Of a stretch of 64,000 nt of DNA, positions 1 through 10,527 are shown piece after piece. Position 1 is the stretch's first letter, and each line of letters starts with the position of its first letter. The notes under the pieces are model-generated. The model saw nothing but the letters and a program-made list of their open reading frames with translations. It did no database searches and had not been told where the DNA came from. Source of the DNA: Zygnema cylindricum (lineage: Eukaryota; Streptophyta; Zygnematophyceae; Zygnematales; Zygnemataceae); the NCBI GenBank assembly GCA_037447655.1, contig JBBHKE010002920.1:1-64000 (forward strand). Reading direction: 5' to 3'. The position numbers and the translations under genes are program-made.

Positions 1-113
1 ATGGAATTTGTTGGTCCCAGACCAATATATCGGGACCTCTGACCGTTCGATAACTGATAACTATCGGTATCGGGGTTATCACGATAATTTTTTTACCGAT
101 ACACAACACTAGT
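1..113. other. Unassigned sequence at window edge
   Basis: Short stretch left of the large palindrome. I see no coding frame, LTR end or recognisable motif. It may belong to a longer element cut by the window edge. Confidence 0.4.
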
Positions 114-1447
114 AAGAATGTATCGTAAGTTACGTTTGTGACGATTGTATACGTCGACAATACCTGTGACGATTGTCAACGTCTACAATGTGTGTTGTTG
201 GACGTTATTTTTTGGAACTGCTAGTGTGACGTCGCATGTCTTATCGTGACATTGTAGACGTACCGCCTTCCAGCCTATACCGTTTCACGGTTGAAGAAGT
301 TGCGCTTTGCCTTTGCGTCTCCTGTCCGGTCGACGTGAAATGGCACCGGAATTTCGAGACCCCTGCAAAAAAAATATCCGTATTGGACGAAAAACGGACA
401 AAACCAAGCAAATTGTGTAATTTTCTTTGTCGTATTAAATGCAAACAGACAAAACATAGCGACTTCAGTACTTTCTTTTGTCTTTGAAAATCGTGTGAAA
501 TACTTCGAATATTACGGCACGTGCGAATATGTGCTCCTATTTGTTTATACAAAATCCCTAGTTTTAAAACACATCGCGCATGTGTTTTAAAGATAAGGTT
601 GAAGATGACGCTTTTTGTCGTCGAAGTGGGTCGAAAAATACAAGACGACAAATTTTCGTACATCCTGAGTTCGAGGGTGACGCAAATTGTACCCTACAAA
701 TTTGCGATTCCTTCGTACGGTTGGAACTTAGGCAGTACGACGCTAAGTTCTACAGGAAAACGACAGAAAAAAACCTTTACTTATGCACATGGGGACACAC
801 CCTAAGTAAGGCTTTTTTTCTGTCATTTTCTTGTAAAACTTAGCGCCGTACCGCCTAAGTGACAACAGTACAAAGAAATCGAAAAATGTAGAAGTACATT
901 TTGTGTCATCGTCTAACTTAAACTGTACAACATGTTGCCGTCTTGTGTCTTTAGACCAACGGCCACAACAAAAAACGTCATCTTCAAACTTTTCTTTAAA
1001 ACAAAGTATTTTCGCCAAAACAAATAGAATCACATGTTCGCACGTGCCGTAATGTTCAAAAAATTTCAAACGATTTCCATCGACAAAGAAAATTACAGAA
1101 TTCGCCATGTTTGTCCGTTTGTGTTCAGTACGACGAAGAAAAGCACACAATTTGTTTTGTTTTGTCCGTTTTCGCCCGGTACGGGTTTTTTTCATACACG
1201 AGTCTTGAAATTCTGATGCCATTTCACATCGACCGGATAAGAGACGCAGAGGTAAGGCGCATCTTCTTCAACCGTGAAACGACACAGGCTGTAAAGCGGT
1301 ACGTCTACAATGTCAAGGTAAAACATGAGACGTCACAAGCAGTTCCAAAAAAAAAACGTGCGATGACACAGATTGTAACGTTGACAACCATCACAGGTAT
1401 TGTCAACGTATACAATAGCCGCAAACGTAATTTAAGATTTCATTCTT
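114..1447. repeat. Large imperfect inverted repeat (fold-back)
   Basis: The left arm (about 114-783) and right arm (about 804-1447) are reverse complements of each other with many small differences. Matching landmarks are GTGACGTC at 226 with GACGTCAC ending at 1336, and ACTTAGGC at 726 with GCCTAAGT ending at 860. The spacer (784-803) contains ACATGGGGACACACCC. Short open frames in the two arms mirror each other and I do not consider them genes. No transposase is visible. It may be a fold-back or MITE-like element, or two units in head-to-head orientation; the third unit at 2218-2975 supports the unit view. Confidence 0.7.
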
Positions 1448-2217
1448 ACGCATAGGACACTTGAAAATCGACGAATTTGCGCTAAAATACAAAGTAAGTT
1501 TGCTAAGTTACAAATACATGGCGACATACCCTAAACCTGTGGTTTTCATTGTCTAGGGTGCCTTACGGTATAGATATGGTGCACACTACCGTACACCTTG
1601 TACTAAAAATATCTTTTCTCCCTACACAGTTGTAAGATTTTCAATTTGAGACCTTCAATTGGAAGCTGAGAATCTTGCCTTTCAATCGCAACCGTAAGAT
1701 CCACAATCGAACATGTATGTACGGGGAAAAGATGTTTTAAGCGGCGAAAAAAACATTAACACTAAGGGGGTGTCCCCATGTAATCGGTACTTTGATTAAG
1801 TATTTTGGACTGCAGCAAAGATTTTCTGTACTACTTTGAAAAGCGTCCCAATGTGCGAAAATGAAATCAAAACTTTGACATGTGGCGGTTGTAGGCGTAG
1901 GTACAACTTGTGACGGTTGAAATCAACTACGGAACTTCCGATGGTTAGTGACGCCAACAAAAACAGCGAAAATTGTAGACATTTACATTTTTGTGAAATT
2001 GTAGATGTTTAGGGTTTTGTGACATTGTGACGTCATGCTCACTTGTGACAACGTTGACTTCATTGATTCAATAACCTTCCGCCATGGTTTCCCGTTTTTG
2101 TTTTTTCTGCTTTTCTCATTCGACTTGCCATTAAAAAAATATCTAAAAATTGTCAAAAAAACATTTTTCAAAGATCTTTCATTTTATACCAACATTGTCT
2201 AGTCTAAGGGTACAACC
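1448..2217. other. Palindrome tail and unassigned spacer
   Basis: Bases 1448-1545 continue the right-arm unit and end in ACATGGCGACATACCCTAAA, resembling the palindrome centre. From about 1546 to 2217 I find no gene, LTR or clear repeat. The sequence is AT-rich with short shadow frames only. Confidence 0.4.
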
Positions 2218-2975
2218 CCATGTGGCTAAGTTCGAGTTTTTTTCTGTCTTTTTCCGTTCAAACTTAGCGCCGTATTGCCTAAGTTGAGACCATACGAAGA
2301 AATCTCAAATTTGTAGAGTACAATTTGCGTCATTCTCGAACTTAAGAGGTACGGAAATTTGTCATCTTGTGTTTTTTCGACCCACTGTCACGTCACCATC
2401 AAACTTATCATAAACTACATCAACAATGTGTTTTAAGCAAAGTAGAACCATTTACAAGAATGGGAAAACATATTACCACTTGTGAAAAGTTCTCAAAAGT
2501 TTTTGTCGACTAGAAAAGTACAGGGCTGTTTGTTTTTGTCCGCATGCGCCTTGTACAATTTTTTTTTCGAAGGGATCTCGAGGTTACTGTGTCATTTCAC
2601 GCAAAGTTCAAAAATCTACGAAGGTGAAAAATCAGCGAAGTCATGGCGGCCGGACATGAGAGATTTACGCAAAGGCATGTTGTACTGCCACGGATGCAAA
2701 GTTGTACGTCTACAATGTTACGCAATGACATGCGACATACCAAATCGTTTAAAAACTTACGATGTGTCTTGCGACGCTTCAAAAAGTTTTGAAAAAACAC
2801 AGTGCGGCAAAGACAAGTTGTACACGCTGACAGCCGTCACGGGTATTGTTGATGTATAGAATCGTTACAAACTTAAGTAACAATTTTGAGTAAAGACATA
2901 GAGAAAGCTAAAATATGGGTTCGCCGGATCCGCGTTAAAACACAGAGTAAGTTCGCTAAGTTACACATACATGGG
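2218..2975 (+). repeat. Third copy of the palindrome-arm unit
   Basis: This stretch is diverged but collinear with 797-1545, in the same orientation as the right arm. Shared landmarks include CTTAGCGCCGTA near the start and AAGTTCGCTAAGTTAC near the end, followed by ACATGGGGCCATAGCCTAA. The unit is therefore about 750 bp and occurs three times, once inverted. It has no coding capacity that I trust. Confidence 0.6.
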
Positions 2976-3042
2976 GCCATAGCCTAATTCTAAAAAGTGT
3001 GAGATAAAAATGATAGTGTGAGAGGGAGAAGGGAGAGGGGAC

Positions 3043-3780
3043 TGTTGTTCTGACACAATTACTGGCACTGAAGATGAAGAAGATGCAGCAGTAGTCATCG
3101 TAGAACAAATCAAGAGAGGAAGCTTCCACAAATACCGATGGCTGAACAGAAACTTTGACAGACTATAACTTTCAGAAAAACGTTTTAATCGTCCTGAAAA
3201 TTTTCCACAATATAGGTAACATACAAAGAATCACACACACAAAATTTCAATCAATTCCGCTCACAAATCTGTGAGATATGTAGAAATGAAATTACATAAA
3301 ACTGAGTGTACAGTTTTCATATCATTTGTTCCTAAAAATCAAATTCGCTAAGTCCTACTTTTATACACCGAAACTACACTAAGCTGTACGGAGGCATTCC
3401 AGCCGTACATCTAACATTCTATCACAAATATTTACACCGAAGTTAAGACAACGTAAAGTGATAATGATCTAGTCACGCCTCGTCACTATTTGTTGGCGGC
3501 GGCTATCAGCGGTCCGATTAGAGGATTTGGCACCGTAGAATTGACTTTACGAAGTCCAGTGGTCCTACCGAATTTCCGTACGTCCACGGAGGACATACTC
3601 ACGCATTCTCCCAAGTGACGACACGTGTCCCAAGTGTGAATGAACCGTGAACTCCCAACTTCACTGTCACACTAATTTCGGTAAGTACTGAACCGAACTC
3701 AACCAAAAATAGCTTAAGTCCTGAACAGCTCTCTCTCACAGCTGAGGCATAAAGAGGACTAAAGCTTTCTAAAAACAACA
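3043..3780 (-). repeat. Element A 3' LTR
   Basis: 738 bp, matching 7870-8607. On the minus strand it starts TGTTGTTTTTAG and ends GTCAGAACAACA. Its last 56 nt repeat the beginning of gag, including the ATG, because gag starts inside the LTR. Ten of about twelve differences from the 5' LTR lie in one short block near 3183-3232. Confidence 0.93.
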
Positions 3781-3787
3781 CTCCCCT
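3781..3787 (-). other. Polypurine tract of element A
   Basis: AGGGGAG on the minus strand directly abuts the 3' LTR start TGTTG. This is the expected plus-strand DNA priming site for reverse transcription. The same tract precedes the other 3' LTRs in the window. Confidence 0.85.
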
Positions 3788-3803
3788 AAAGCTTTAGACT
3801 CTG

Positions 3804-5090
3804 CTAGTCACTCAGTCCACATGCCTCTCTACAGAACTTCAATTTGGGAGCAGGTAAGGGTTTCGTCATCATATCAGCCACCATTTGCTCATCCGGTAAA
3901 TAACTCAACTTCAAGACTTTTCCCATCACCTTTTCTCTTACAAAGTGTAGCTTGATATCAATGTGCTTACTCTTAAAGTGATGACTGGGATTAGATGCAA
4001 TAGCGATTGCTGCCTGATTATCACACCACACTATCTGTGGTCCAGATTGCATAAAGAGAAGCTCTTGGAGAAGAGACTTTACCCAAAGTAACTCCTTAAC
4101 TGCCGAGCTGGCAGCCATGTACTCAGCCTCCATGGTAGACTGAGCCGTTACCTTCTGAAGTTTGCTACTCCAGCAGCAAGTTCCGCTTCCGATCTTCAAA
4201 ATGTATCCGGTGGTGGAGCGTCGGCTTGGCATATCTCCGTAGCTCGCATCGCTCCATGTATGAATTTTGACTTCCTCTCCACCGAGAGAGAGTCCAAGAT
4301 TTTGAGTTCCTGCAAGATAACGAAGAACTCTCTTTGCTGCCTCATAGTCTGATTTCCTTGGATTCTGAAGACTTCGGCTTAAGGCTCCAACCGCTGCTGC
4401 GATGTCGGGACGAGTACAATTCATGAAATAAATGAGGCTTCCGACAATCTGCCTGTAAGGAATGGAGGACATAGAATCTGCCTCCCCTGAATCTAAGAAA
4501 TCATCAACCAAAACACCACCATCCGTTTCCGTGCCTTCCAATTTCTGCCTGAATTCCATTGGAGTGGCACTCCCCTTTGCGTCCGACATGCCAAACTTTT
4601 CTAACATGTTCTTGATTGCTTCCTTTTGAGTTAAATACATAATTTTCTGTTTCCTGTCTCTTTCTACTTGAATTCCTAGAATATACTTAGCCTCACCCAA
4701 GTCTTTCATTTCAAACCGGGAATTCAAAGCTGATTTTATTTTATTAATCTCATTGATAGATTTGCTAATCAGTAGCAAATCATCTACATAAACTGCCACA
4801 TAAATCACTCCATCATCACCTTGCATTACATAGACTGAGTGATCTGAACTGATCCTGGTAAAGCCAAGATTGGTTAAAAACTCATCTAATTTTAGGTTCC
4901 ATTGTCTTGGAGCCTGTTTCAGACCATACAGGGACTTCAACAGTTTACAGACCAGATTTTCTTTCCCTTTTTCTGCATACATCTCTGGCTGCTTCATATA
5001 AATTACTTCCTCCAAATCACCATGCAAGAAAGCAGTTTTAACATCCATCTGATGCAATTTCATATCCTCTATTGCAGCAAGAGATAGCAA
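3804..5090 (-). pseudogene. Element A RT (C-terminal part) and RNase H
   Basis: Open frame of 428 codons covering most of the copia reverse transcriptase and all of RNase H. The RT catalytic YVDD box (VAVYVDDLLLIS) is present, preceded by the copia signature SLYGLKQAPRQWN. RNase H shows WSDASYGD, TMEAEYMA and CDNQAA with the downstream HHFKSKHIDI block. The frame joins the upstream RT part only through a frameshift near 5110-5155. The catalytic residues look intact, but this is a fragment of a broken polyprotein. Confidence 0.9.
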
Positions 5091-5113
5091 AACTCTAACA
5101 GTAGGAAAGCGAA

Positions 5114-5665
5114 CTACAAGGGAGAAGGTCTCTTCATAGTCAATTCCCTCCTTTGGCTAAATCCCTTAGCAACCAGTCTAGCTTTATATCTCTCAATTGT
5201 ATTATCAGGATTCAATTTTAATTTGAAGACCCACTTACAACCGATAGCTTTCCGGTTCAGTGGGAGCTCCAGAAGTTCCCAAGTTTGGGCTTCCATAATT
5301 GACTTTATCTCCTCATTTGCAGCCGAGATCCAGTGATCCTTTTCAGGAACAGAAAAAGCTTCATGAATAGTAAGTCGCTCCCCTGTGCTTGCAGAAAAAG
5401 CACTCTGAACTCGGTCGCCTCGAAGGCGGCTGCTTTGCCTTCTTCCCCTCGGAAAATCTGACGCGAGAACTGATGGTTCCCTACCTTGCCGCACAGGGCG
5501 TGTATTGGGAGGAGCATCAACAGAAGGAGCAGCTCCAGAAGGAGTATTATATGGCCCAGAGGCATTTGGGAGAGAGGTAGAAGAATTAGAAGAGGATGGA
5601 GTAAAAGGTACCTGCTCAAGAATGATATATTCTTGTATTTTCTCATTCCTTTCAGTTGCATCCAT
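5114..5665 (-). pseudogene. Element A integrase-RT linker and RT N-terminus
   Basis: A Ser/Pro-rich linker is followed by the conserved copia RT entry region ([20 protein letters not shown], then [10 protein letters not shown]). The frame is lost just after this through what looks like a one-base deletion, giving an unrelated tail. The next frame at 3804-5090 continues the RT. The linker resembles the one in fragment I, supporting a common family. Confidence 0.85.
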
Positions 5666-6029
5666 GCTAAATCGTCAACAGATTGACTTTCTTATTTAAT
5701 CTGAATATTCCTAGCTGTTTGAAGTCATCCTCTCTAAGGATTATAGACTCTATAATATGCAGATTCATCATCATAGCCTAAAAATACACCAGGTACTGAT
5801 TTTAGACTAAGCTTCCAATTAGGAAGATTATCCAAGATAAAACATTTGCTACCAAAAACTTTAAAATGACTGACATTTGGCTTTGTGCCTGTCCACACTT
5901 CATAAGGTGTCTTACCCCTAACAGCTCAAGTTTCCACTCTATTTTTGATGTAGGTAGAACAATGAAAAGCTTCCCTCCAAAACTTTGGATCCACACCTTT
6001 ATGGGCCATCATAGATCGAGCAGATTCAG
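5666..6029 (-). pseudogene. Element A integrase C-terminal region, broken
   Basis: Integrase C-terminal sequence in shifted frames. The copia landmarks (a PYEVWTG-type segment, VSHFKVFGSKCF, and the GYDDES-type end) can be read only by changing frame. The catalytic glutamate region at its start is disrupted by the frameshift near 6035. No complete product is possible. Confidence 0.75.
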
Positions 6030-7925
6030 TCAAAGTCCGATTAAGTCTCTCGGCAACACCATTTTGTTTGGTGTGTACAGAGCAGTAAATTCACGAGAGA
6101 TGCCATTCTCTTTCAAAAAATCAGCAAATGCATGAGACACATACTCTCCACCATTATCCGTTCGCAAAGCAAGAATAGATTTGCCGTGAAGTTTCTTCGC
6201 CCAGATTTTGTAGTGCTTAAAGTGAGTGAAGACTTCTCCCTTCTCCTTCATGAAGTATAGGCAACTATACCGGGAGTAATCGTCTGTAAAGGTGACAAAG
6301 AAGCGGCTGCCACCAAGAGAGGGAGCTTTGGAAGGGCCGAAGACATCAGAGTGAATAATACCAAGGAGATCTGTGGCTCGATGATCAGAAACTTGTGGTA
6401 GAGGAAGCTTGTGAAGCTTTCCGAGAGCACAACCATCACAAATATGGGACTCTTTTTGACCAAGCTTGACTCCCTCTATCATATTATGGTTTATCATCTT
6501 AGTAAGTCTCTCATGATGCACATGACCAAGCCTTTTATGCCACAGAACATTATCACATAGGACACTGGAGTACGCAAAATCAATTTTTTTAGCCAGGTCC
6601 ATGCGGTACAAAAAGTTTGGGCCTCTAGTTCCTACTAGAGCTACTCTTCTATTCTTGCTCACTATTTTCTTGCCATTTTTCAGGAGAACCTCAAAGCCTT
6701 TGCTTTCGGCAACAGACATAGAAAACAGATTTTTCTTGAACTTTGGAACATACATGACATCATACAAAGTTCTCTTAACAACCTTTCCATCTATCACACA
6801 ATCCAGATCTATGTTTCCTTTGGCATTTGATTCAACAGCATAGCCACAAGCATAAAAGATCTGACGTAAAGGAATAGAAGACATCTCCTTAAACCAAGAC
6901 TTGTTCCAGCACATGTGTGAAGAGCTGCCGGAATCCATTATCCATCCGAGGTCCTTTTCTCCTTCCATCATGTCGAGTTTGGCGAGAGCAAAGAACTCTT
7001 TGTCATCAGTTTTTGGAAAACTGATCACATCAGGTGTATTTTCCTCGGTCTTTTTCTTCTCCAATTCCGTATCCTCCGCTGAAAATGCAACAGTTTTACT
7101 CGGAGGTTTTTGGGAAATGGGAGGTCCGCGGTGTCTCCATCCTTTCCGAAAGATACCTGTTTCAAGAGCTTTTATATACAAGGGACAAGCTTTGAAGGAG
7201 TGACCATCATTATAGCAATAAACACATTTCTCAAACTGAGGATTAAACTGATTCCCTTGATATCTACTTTCCCTCTGAAACTGAGCCGTAAATGCTACAG
7301 CTGGTTTTCCAAATCCTAAAACAGTCTGAGTAGCCTCTTCTGCCAAGATAAACTCTATAGCTGTTTGCAAATTCCAAAGAGGTTTAGACAATTTTTTCAT
7401 TTCATCTGAGGCTCCTTTATATTCATTAGGAAGCCCCTTTAGGAGAATCATGGCCTGATGATAAGGGGAGAAAGTCCCCCCAGAACATGCATTTTCTGAC
7501 AGTAACATTCGAAACCGATTAGTGTATTCCACCATGCTACCACCTGTGTACTTATACTCATAGATTTGACCAGCAGTTATAATCTCATGCTGGTCACTAG
7601 CTTTAACATAAGAAGATTTCAATGCATCCCACAAATCTGATGCCTTTGCAACATTAATATATGTCATATGCAATTCTTTTGATATCATAAGCTTTACTAA
7701 ATGCAAAGCCTGGTCATTTTTCTGATCAAAGCTGGCATCAGATTCTGCCAATGATCCATTTAACACATCAATAAGTTTCACTTGCTTGAAGTAAGACTTA
7801 ACCAAATCTGCCCAATACAAATATTCACGTCCATCAAAGACCGGAATTCGTGAAGGCGGGCCCGTGACCTGTTGTTCTGACACAATTACTGGCACTGAAG
7901 ATGAAGAAGATGCAGCAGTAGTCAT
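6030..7925 (-). pseudogene. Element A gag, protease and integrase core
   Basis: Long frame that stays open up to 8015; I choose the ATG at 7925 because it matches the gag start of element H (MSTSTTT...EQQVMG). That ATG lies 56 nt inside the 5' LTR. Gag has a zinc knuckle of CX2CX4HX4C form (CVYCYNDGHSFKAC). Protease shows DSGSS. Integrase shows the HHCC zinc finger (WHKRLGHVH ... CDGC) and two catalytic aspartates (HSDVFG, RTDNGGEY). The frame is lost just before the catalytic glutamate block. Confidence 0.9.
7855..7869 (-). other. Degenerate primer binding site of element A
   Basis: Directly after the 5' LTR the minus strand reads GGTCACGGGCCCGCC, three transitions away from GGTTATGGGCCCACC used by other elements here. 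It encodes QVTGPPS of gag. The family match is to the anticodon half of initiator tRNA-Met. Confidence 0.7.
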
Positions 7926-8607
7926 CGTAGAACAAATCAAGAGAGGAAGCTTCCACAAATACCGATGGCTGAACAGAAACTTTGACAGACTATAACTTTC
8001 AGAAAAACGCTCCAAACGTCCTGAAAATGTGCCACAATGTAGCTAACATACAAAGGAACACACACACAAAATTTCAATCAATTCCGCTCACAAATCTGTG
8101 AGATATGTAGAAATGAAATTACATAAAACTGAGTGTACAGTTTTCATATCATTTGTTCCTAAAAATCAAATTCGCTAAGTCCTACTTTTATACACCGAAA
8201 CTACACTAAGCTGTACGGAGGCATTCCAGCCGTACATCTAACATTCTATCACAAATATTTACACCGAAGTTAAGACAACGTAAAGTGATAATGATCTAGT
8301 CACGCCTCGTCACTATTTGTTGGCGGCGGCTATCAGCGGTCTGATTAGAGGATTTGGCACCGTAGAATTGACTTTACGAAGTCCAGTGGTCCTGCCGAAT
8401 TTCCGTACGTCCACGGAGGACATACTCACGCATTCTCCCAAGTGACGACACGTGTCCCAAGTGTGAATGAACCGTGAACTCCCAACTTCACTGTCACACT
8501 AATTTCGGTAAGTACTGAACCGAACTCAACCAAAAATAGCTTAAGTCCTGAACAGCTCTCTCTCACAGCTGAGGCATAAAGAGGACTAAAGCTTTCTAAA
8601 AACAACA
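7870..8607 (-). repeat. Element A 5' LTR
   Basis: 738 bp, nearly identical to 3043-3780, and adjacent to the GGGAC duplication at 8608-8612. It contains the gag ATG at 7925. GTAC motifs occur near the middle. Short open frames inside it (for example 8426-8662) are LTR sequence, not genes. Confidence 0.93.
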
Positions 8608-8612
8608 GGGAC

Positions 8613-9240
8613 AACGACAAAAAAATTATGCATAGGACCCATGAATGAAAGTAGAGGTCCAAGACCCGAGCAATTTTTTTTTCCGTACATGCGCGTGACG
8701 GTCACGGAAAAAAATACCGAGGACTCTATTTTGTCCAAAAATTTCCCACTCGTGTGGAGCGTGCGTGAGTCTTTTTTCATTGGCTGTTTGAGCGGTACTT
8801 TAACTAAAAAACAACCATTCATGGTGATTTTGGATATTTTTATTTGATGGGGTTAATTCTCTTGCCCGGGGGTCGAAAAGAGGAAAACTCCAAAATGCGT
8901 TTACATGACGACAAACATGTAGTACATTCAAAGTATAGAATTGACATTTACTTACTTTGGTAAAAATGATTTTCTCGTACGGCTGAAGTTTTTCTCAAAG
9001 TTCCTTGAATTTTAGGGGAAAACAGCAAAGAAAAGTCGATATTTTCATACATAAGGACACCCCTTAATAGAGATACATGGTGTACTGTGCATGAGCGATT
9101 AATGGCGTTAGTGTCAATGATCACAGTGATTGTACAAAAAATTGTGCGATTCCGTATTTGTTTATACCCAATGTGTACGTCACTAAAATAATAAAACAAC
9201 TGTGAAGTACAGTACACGTCTGCACAACAACATTACAAAT
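8613..9240. other. Unassigned spacer between elements A and C1
   Basis: About 630 bp with no LTR signature, no believable gene and no second copy that I recognise in the window. The motif GGACACCCCTTA at about 9056 weakly recalls the palindrome-unit ends. It is a candidate for old host sequence. Confidence 0.4.
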
Positions 9241-9498
9241 TGAAATTCTATGGGCTCCATTGCCCACAGAATTCGGAGATCCAAAAGAAGCTAATCTAGA
9301 TAGTGCCGACTCCAAGTTGATAAAAACCCAAATGATTGATCCCTTGACAATTAGAACCCCAATACACCTTCACCCCTGTGAAGAGAAGACTTTCTGTGTG
9401 CTCAGTTCCACCACAGAATGCAAAGCTTGAATATGTGTTTTGGACAATATTCCCCACTTTGACTTTCCCACTAAATAAGTGCCACATTGGCACGAAAA
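9241..9498 (-). repeat. Truncated LTR of the B family
   Basis: Starts TGAAATTCTATGGGCTCC and matches the last 254 bp of the element B LTR (23022-23275) in reverse orientation. The hairpin CTTCACCCCTGTGAAG is conserved. It ends at GCCACATTGGCAC plus a few bases where C1 begins, so C1 appears to have inserted into an older LTR whose remainder is missing. Confidence 0.8.
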
Positions 9499-9573
9499 TG
9501 TAGAAACTAATGGTTTTATTAGTATTTTCTAGGTCTGAAAAGAAATATAGAAGTCGAGGCAGTCTATCTCTAA

Positions 9574-9627
9574 CTTCTCTCTCCAACTCTCAAACTTGTC
9601 GCAGTCACTAAGAAATTGGAGAGGAAG
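9574..9627 (+). other. Conserved stem-loop near LTR start
   Basis: CTTCTCTCTCCAA pairs with TTGGAGAGGAAG around a loop containing ACTTGTCGCAGTCACT. The loop is nearly invariant in the C, B and F LTRs while the stem sequence changes and still pairs. Confidence 0.6.
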
Positions 9628-9717
9628 CTAGAGCCATGGCTACCTTGGCTATCTTGAGGTTTACGGGAATTTTATATTAGGGTTTATTTATTTATTTAAA
9701 AGGTATGTGCCGGCGGC

Positions 9718-9795
9718 AGGATTTGATCCTTGAACCTACCGGCCGGCAGACAGGAAACAGCCGGTAGCCTTAGCCGTTAAGTCTAGCCGTAGTGT
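9718..9795 (-). other. tRNA-like module, antisense to the LTR
   Basis: On the minus strand TTAACGGCTAAGGC resembles an A box/D arm, and AGGATCAAATCCT forms a T-arm-like hairpin with a B-box-like core. Spacing is longer than in a normal tRNA, so a working tRNA gene is unlikely. Confidence 0.6.
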
Positions 9796-10149
9796 TACGT
9801 AGTATATAGTTTGATATTTATTTAAATGATTATACGTGCGATAAATCATTTAACTGAAATGGATTACGTGATACATAGATCCAGTAATATATTATGTACG
9901 AATTACGGTACGGACAAAAATCAGTACCGCGCATTTGTTTCGTAAGTGAAACGAATACCGCGCATGTATTTATTACGGCTACGATTAAATCCGAATTTAA
10001 TCGGACGGCCGGGATTAGCGCCGAGATCGCGGAGGAAGATTTCGGCGATTTGTGGCCAACGCCACATCGGATGACGAGTGGCGAAATTCCGTTGGATTGT
10101 GGAATCTCCGGAGATTATGGCACCGAATCCGGATTTGACATGTGTCGAC

Positions 10150-10235
10150 ATTTTGGCCATGCCGTACAATGTCCGTACATAAAGTACACCGACACCTTTA
10201 CTTTTCCGTACGGAACTCAATTCTGATTGGTTCCG
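10150..10235 (+). promoter_or_regulatory. GTAC cluster in C1 LTR
   Basis: Five GTAC motifs occur in about 80 bp, with an ATTGG (inverted CCAAT) between the last two. The cluster sits between the tRNA-like module and the hairpin ladder, where a promoter is expected. GTAC is the core site of plant SBP-domain factors; binding here is an inference. Confidence 0.45.
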
Positions 10236-10350
10236 TACATCAGTAGATAGAGTCTGTGAGAGAGATAGGACTTAGAAAAATCATAAGATAGGACCCTTTC
10301 TCCCAGAGAGCTTCTGTACAAAAGGTCAACTTTGACCCTCCATAACTTAC

Positions 10351-10454
10351 TGCTCAGGGGAGCAAATTCAGAGATTCTTTTTGCTACCGACTCAGGGGAG
10401 TCTTGCCTTTACAGGGGTGGAGGTGTTCAGGGTTTTTGTCTGCCAGGGTGGCAG
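10351..10454 (+). other. AGGG-loop hairpin ladder in C1 LTR
   Basis: Four short hairpins follow each other: TGCTC-AGGG-GAGCA (10351), GACTC-AGGG-GAGTC (10389), CCTTTAC-AGGG-GTGGAGG (10406) and CTGCC-AGGGT-GGCAG (10440). Counterparts in other LTR families have different stems that still pair. Confidence 0.7.
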
Positions 10455-10527
10455 TTATTTTTGCTGGAACACAAAGGGGTCAGGATTATCCTAGAGGCTT
10501 CTTGGAAGCTGTATACTTTGAGGACTT

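Larger units (their letters stand above)
3043..8607 (-). mobile_element. Ty1/copia element A, full length, lineage 1
   Basis: Complete LTR retrotransposon on the minus strand: two 738-bp LTRs, a degenerate primer site, gag-protease-integrase-RT-RNase H and a purine tract. It is flanked by a perfect 5-bp duplication GGGAC at 3038-3042 and 8608-8612. The LTRs begin TGTTG and end CAACA. The coding region has at least two frameshifts, so it is not autonomous today. The intact duplication and highly similar LTRs suggest a fairly young insertion. Confidence 0.95.

Noticed and set aside
743-1222. 159-codon minus-strand frame in the palindrome and its mirror frames at 521-843
   Set aside because: No recognisable domain, interrupted in the sister arm and absent from the third unit. 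The similarity follows from the inverted repeat.
3038-3200. Truncated second element in tandem left of A, because gag-start sequence appears in the left repeat
   Set aside because: The gag start is part of the LTR itself: both repeats are exactly 738 bp and the GGGAC duplication lies just outside.
8426-8662. 78-codon frame near the element A 5' LTR end, with a partner at 3599-3781
   Set aside because: It is LTR sequence running into the flank, and the partner differs in length only because the flank differs.
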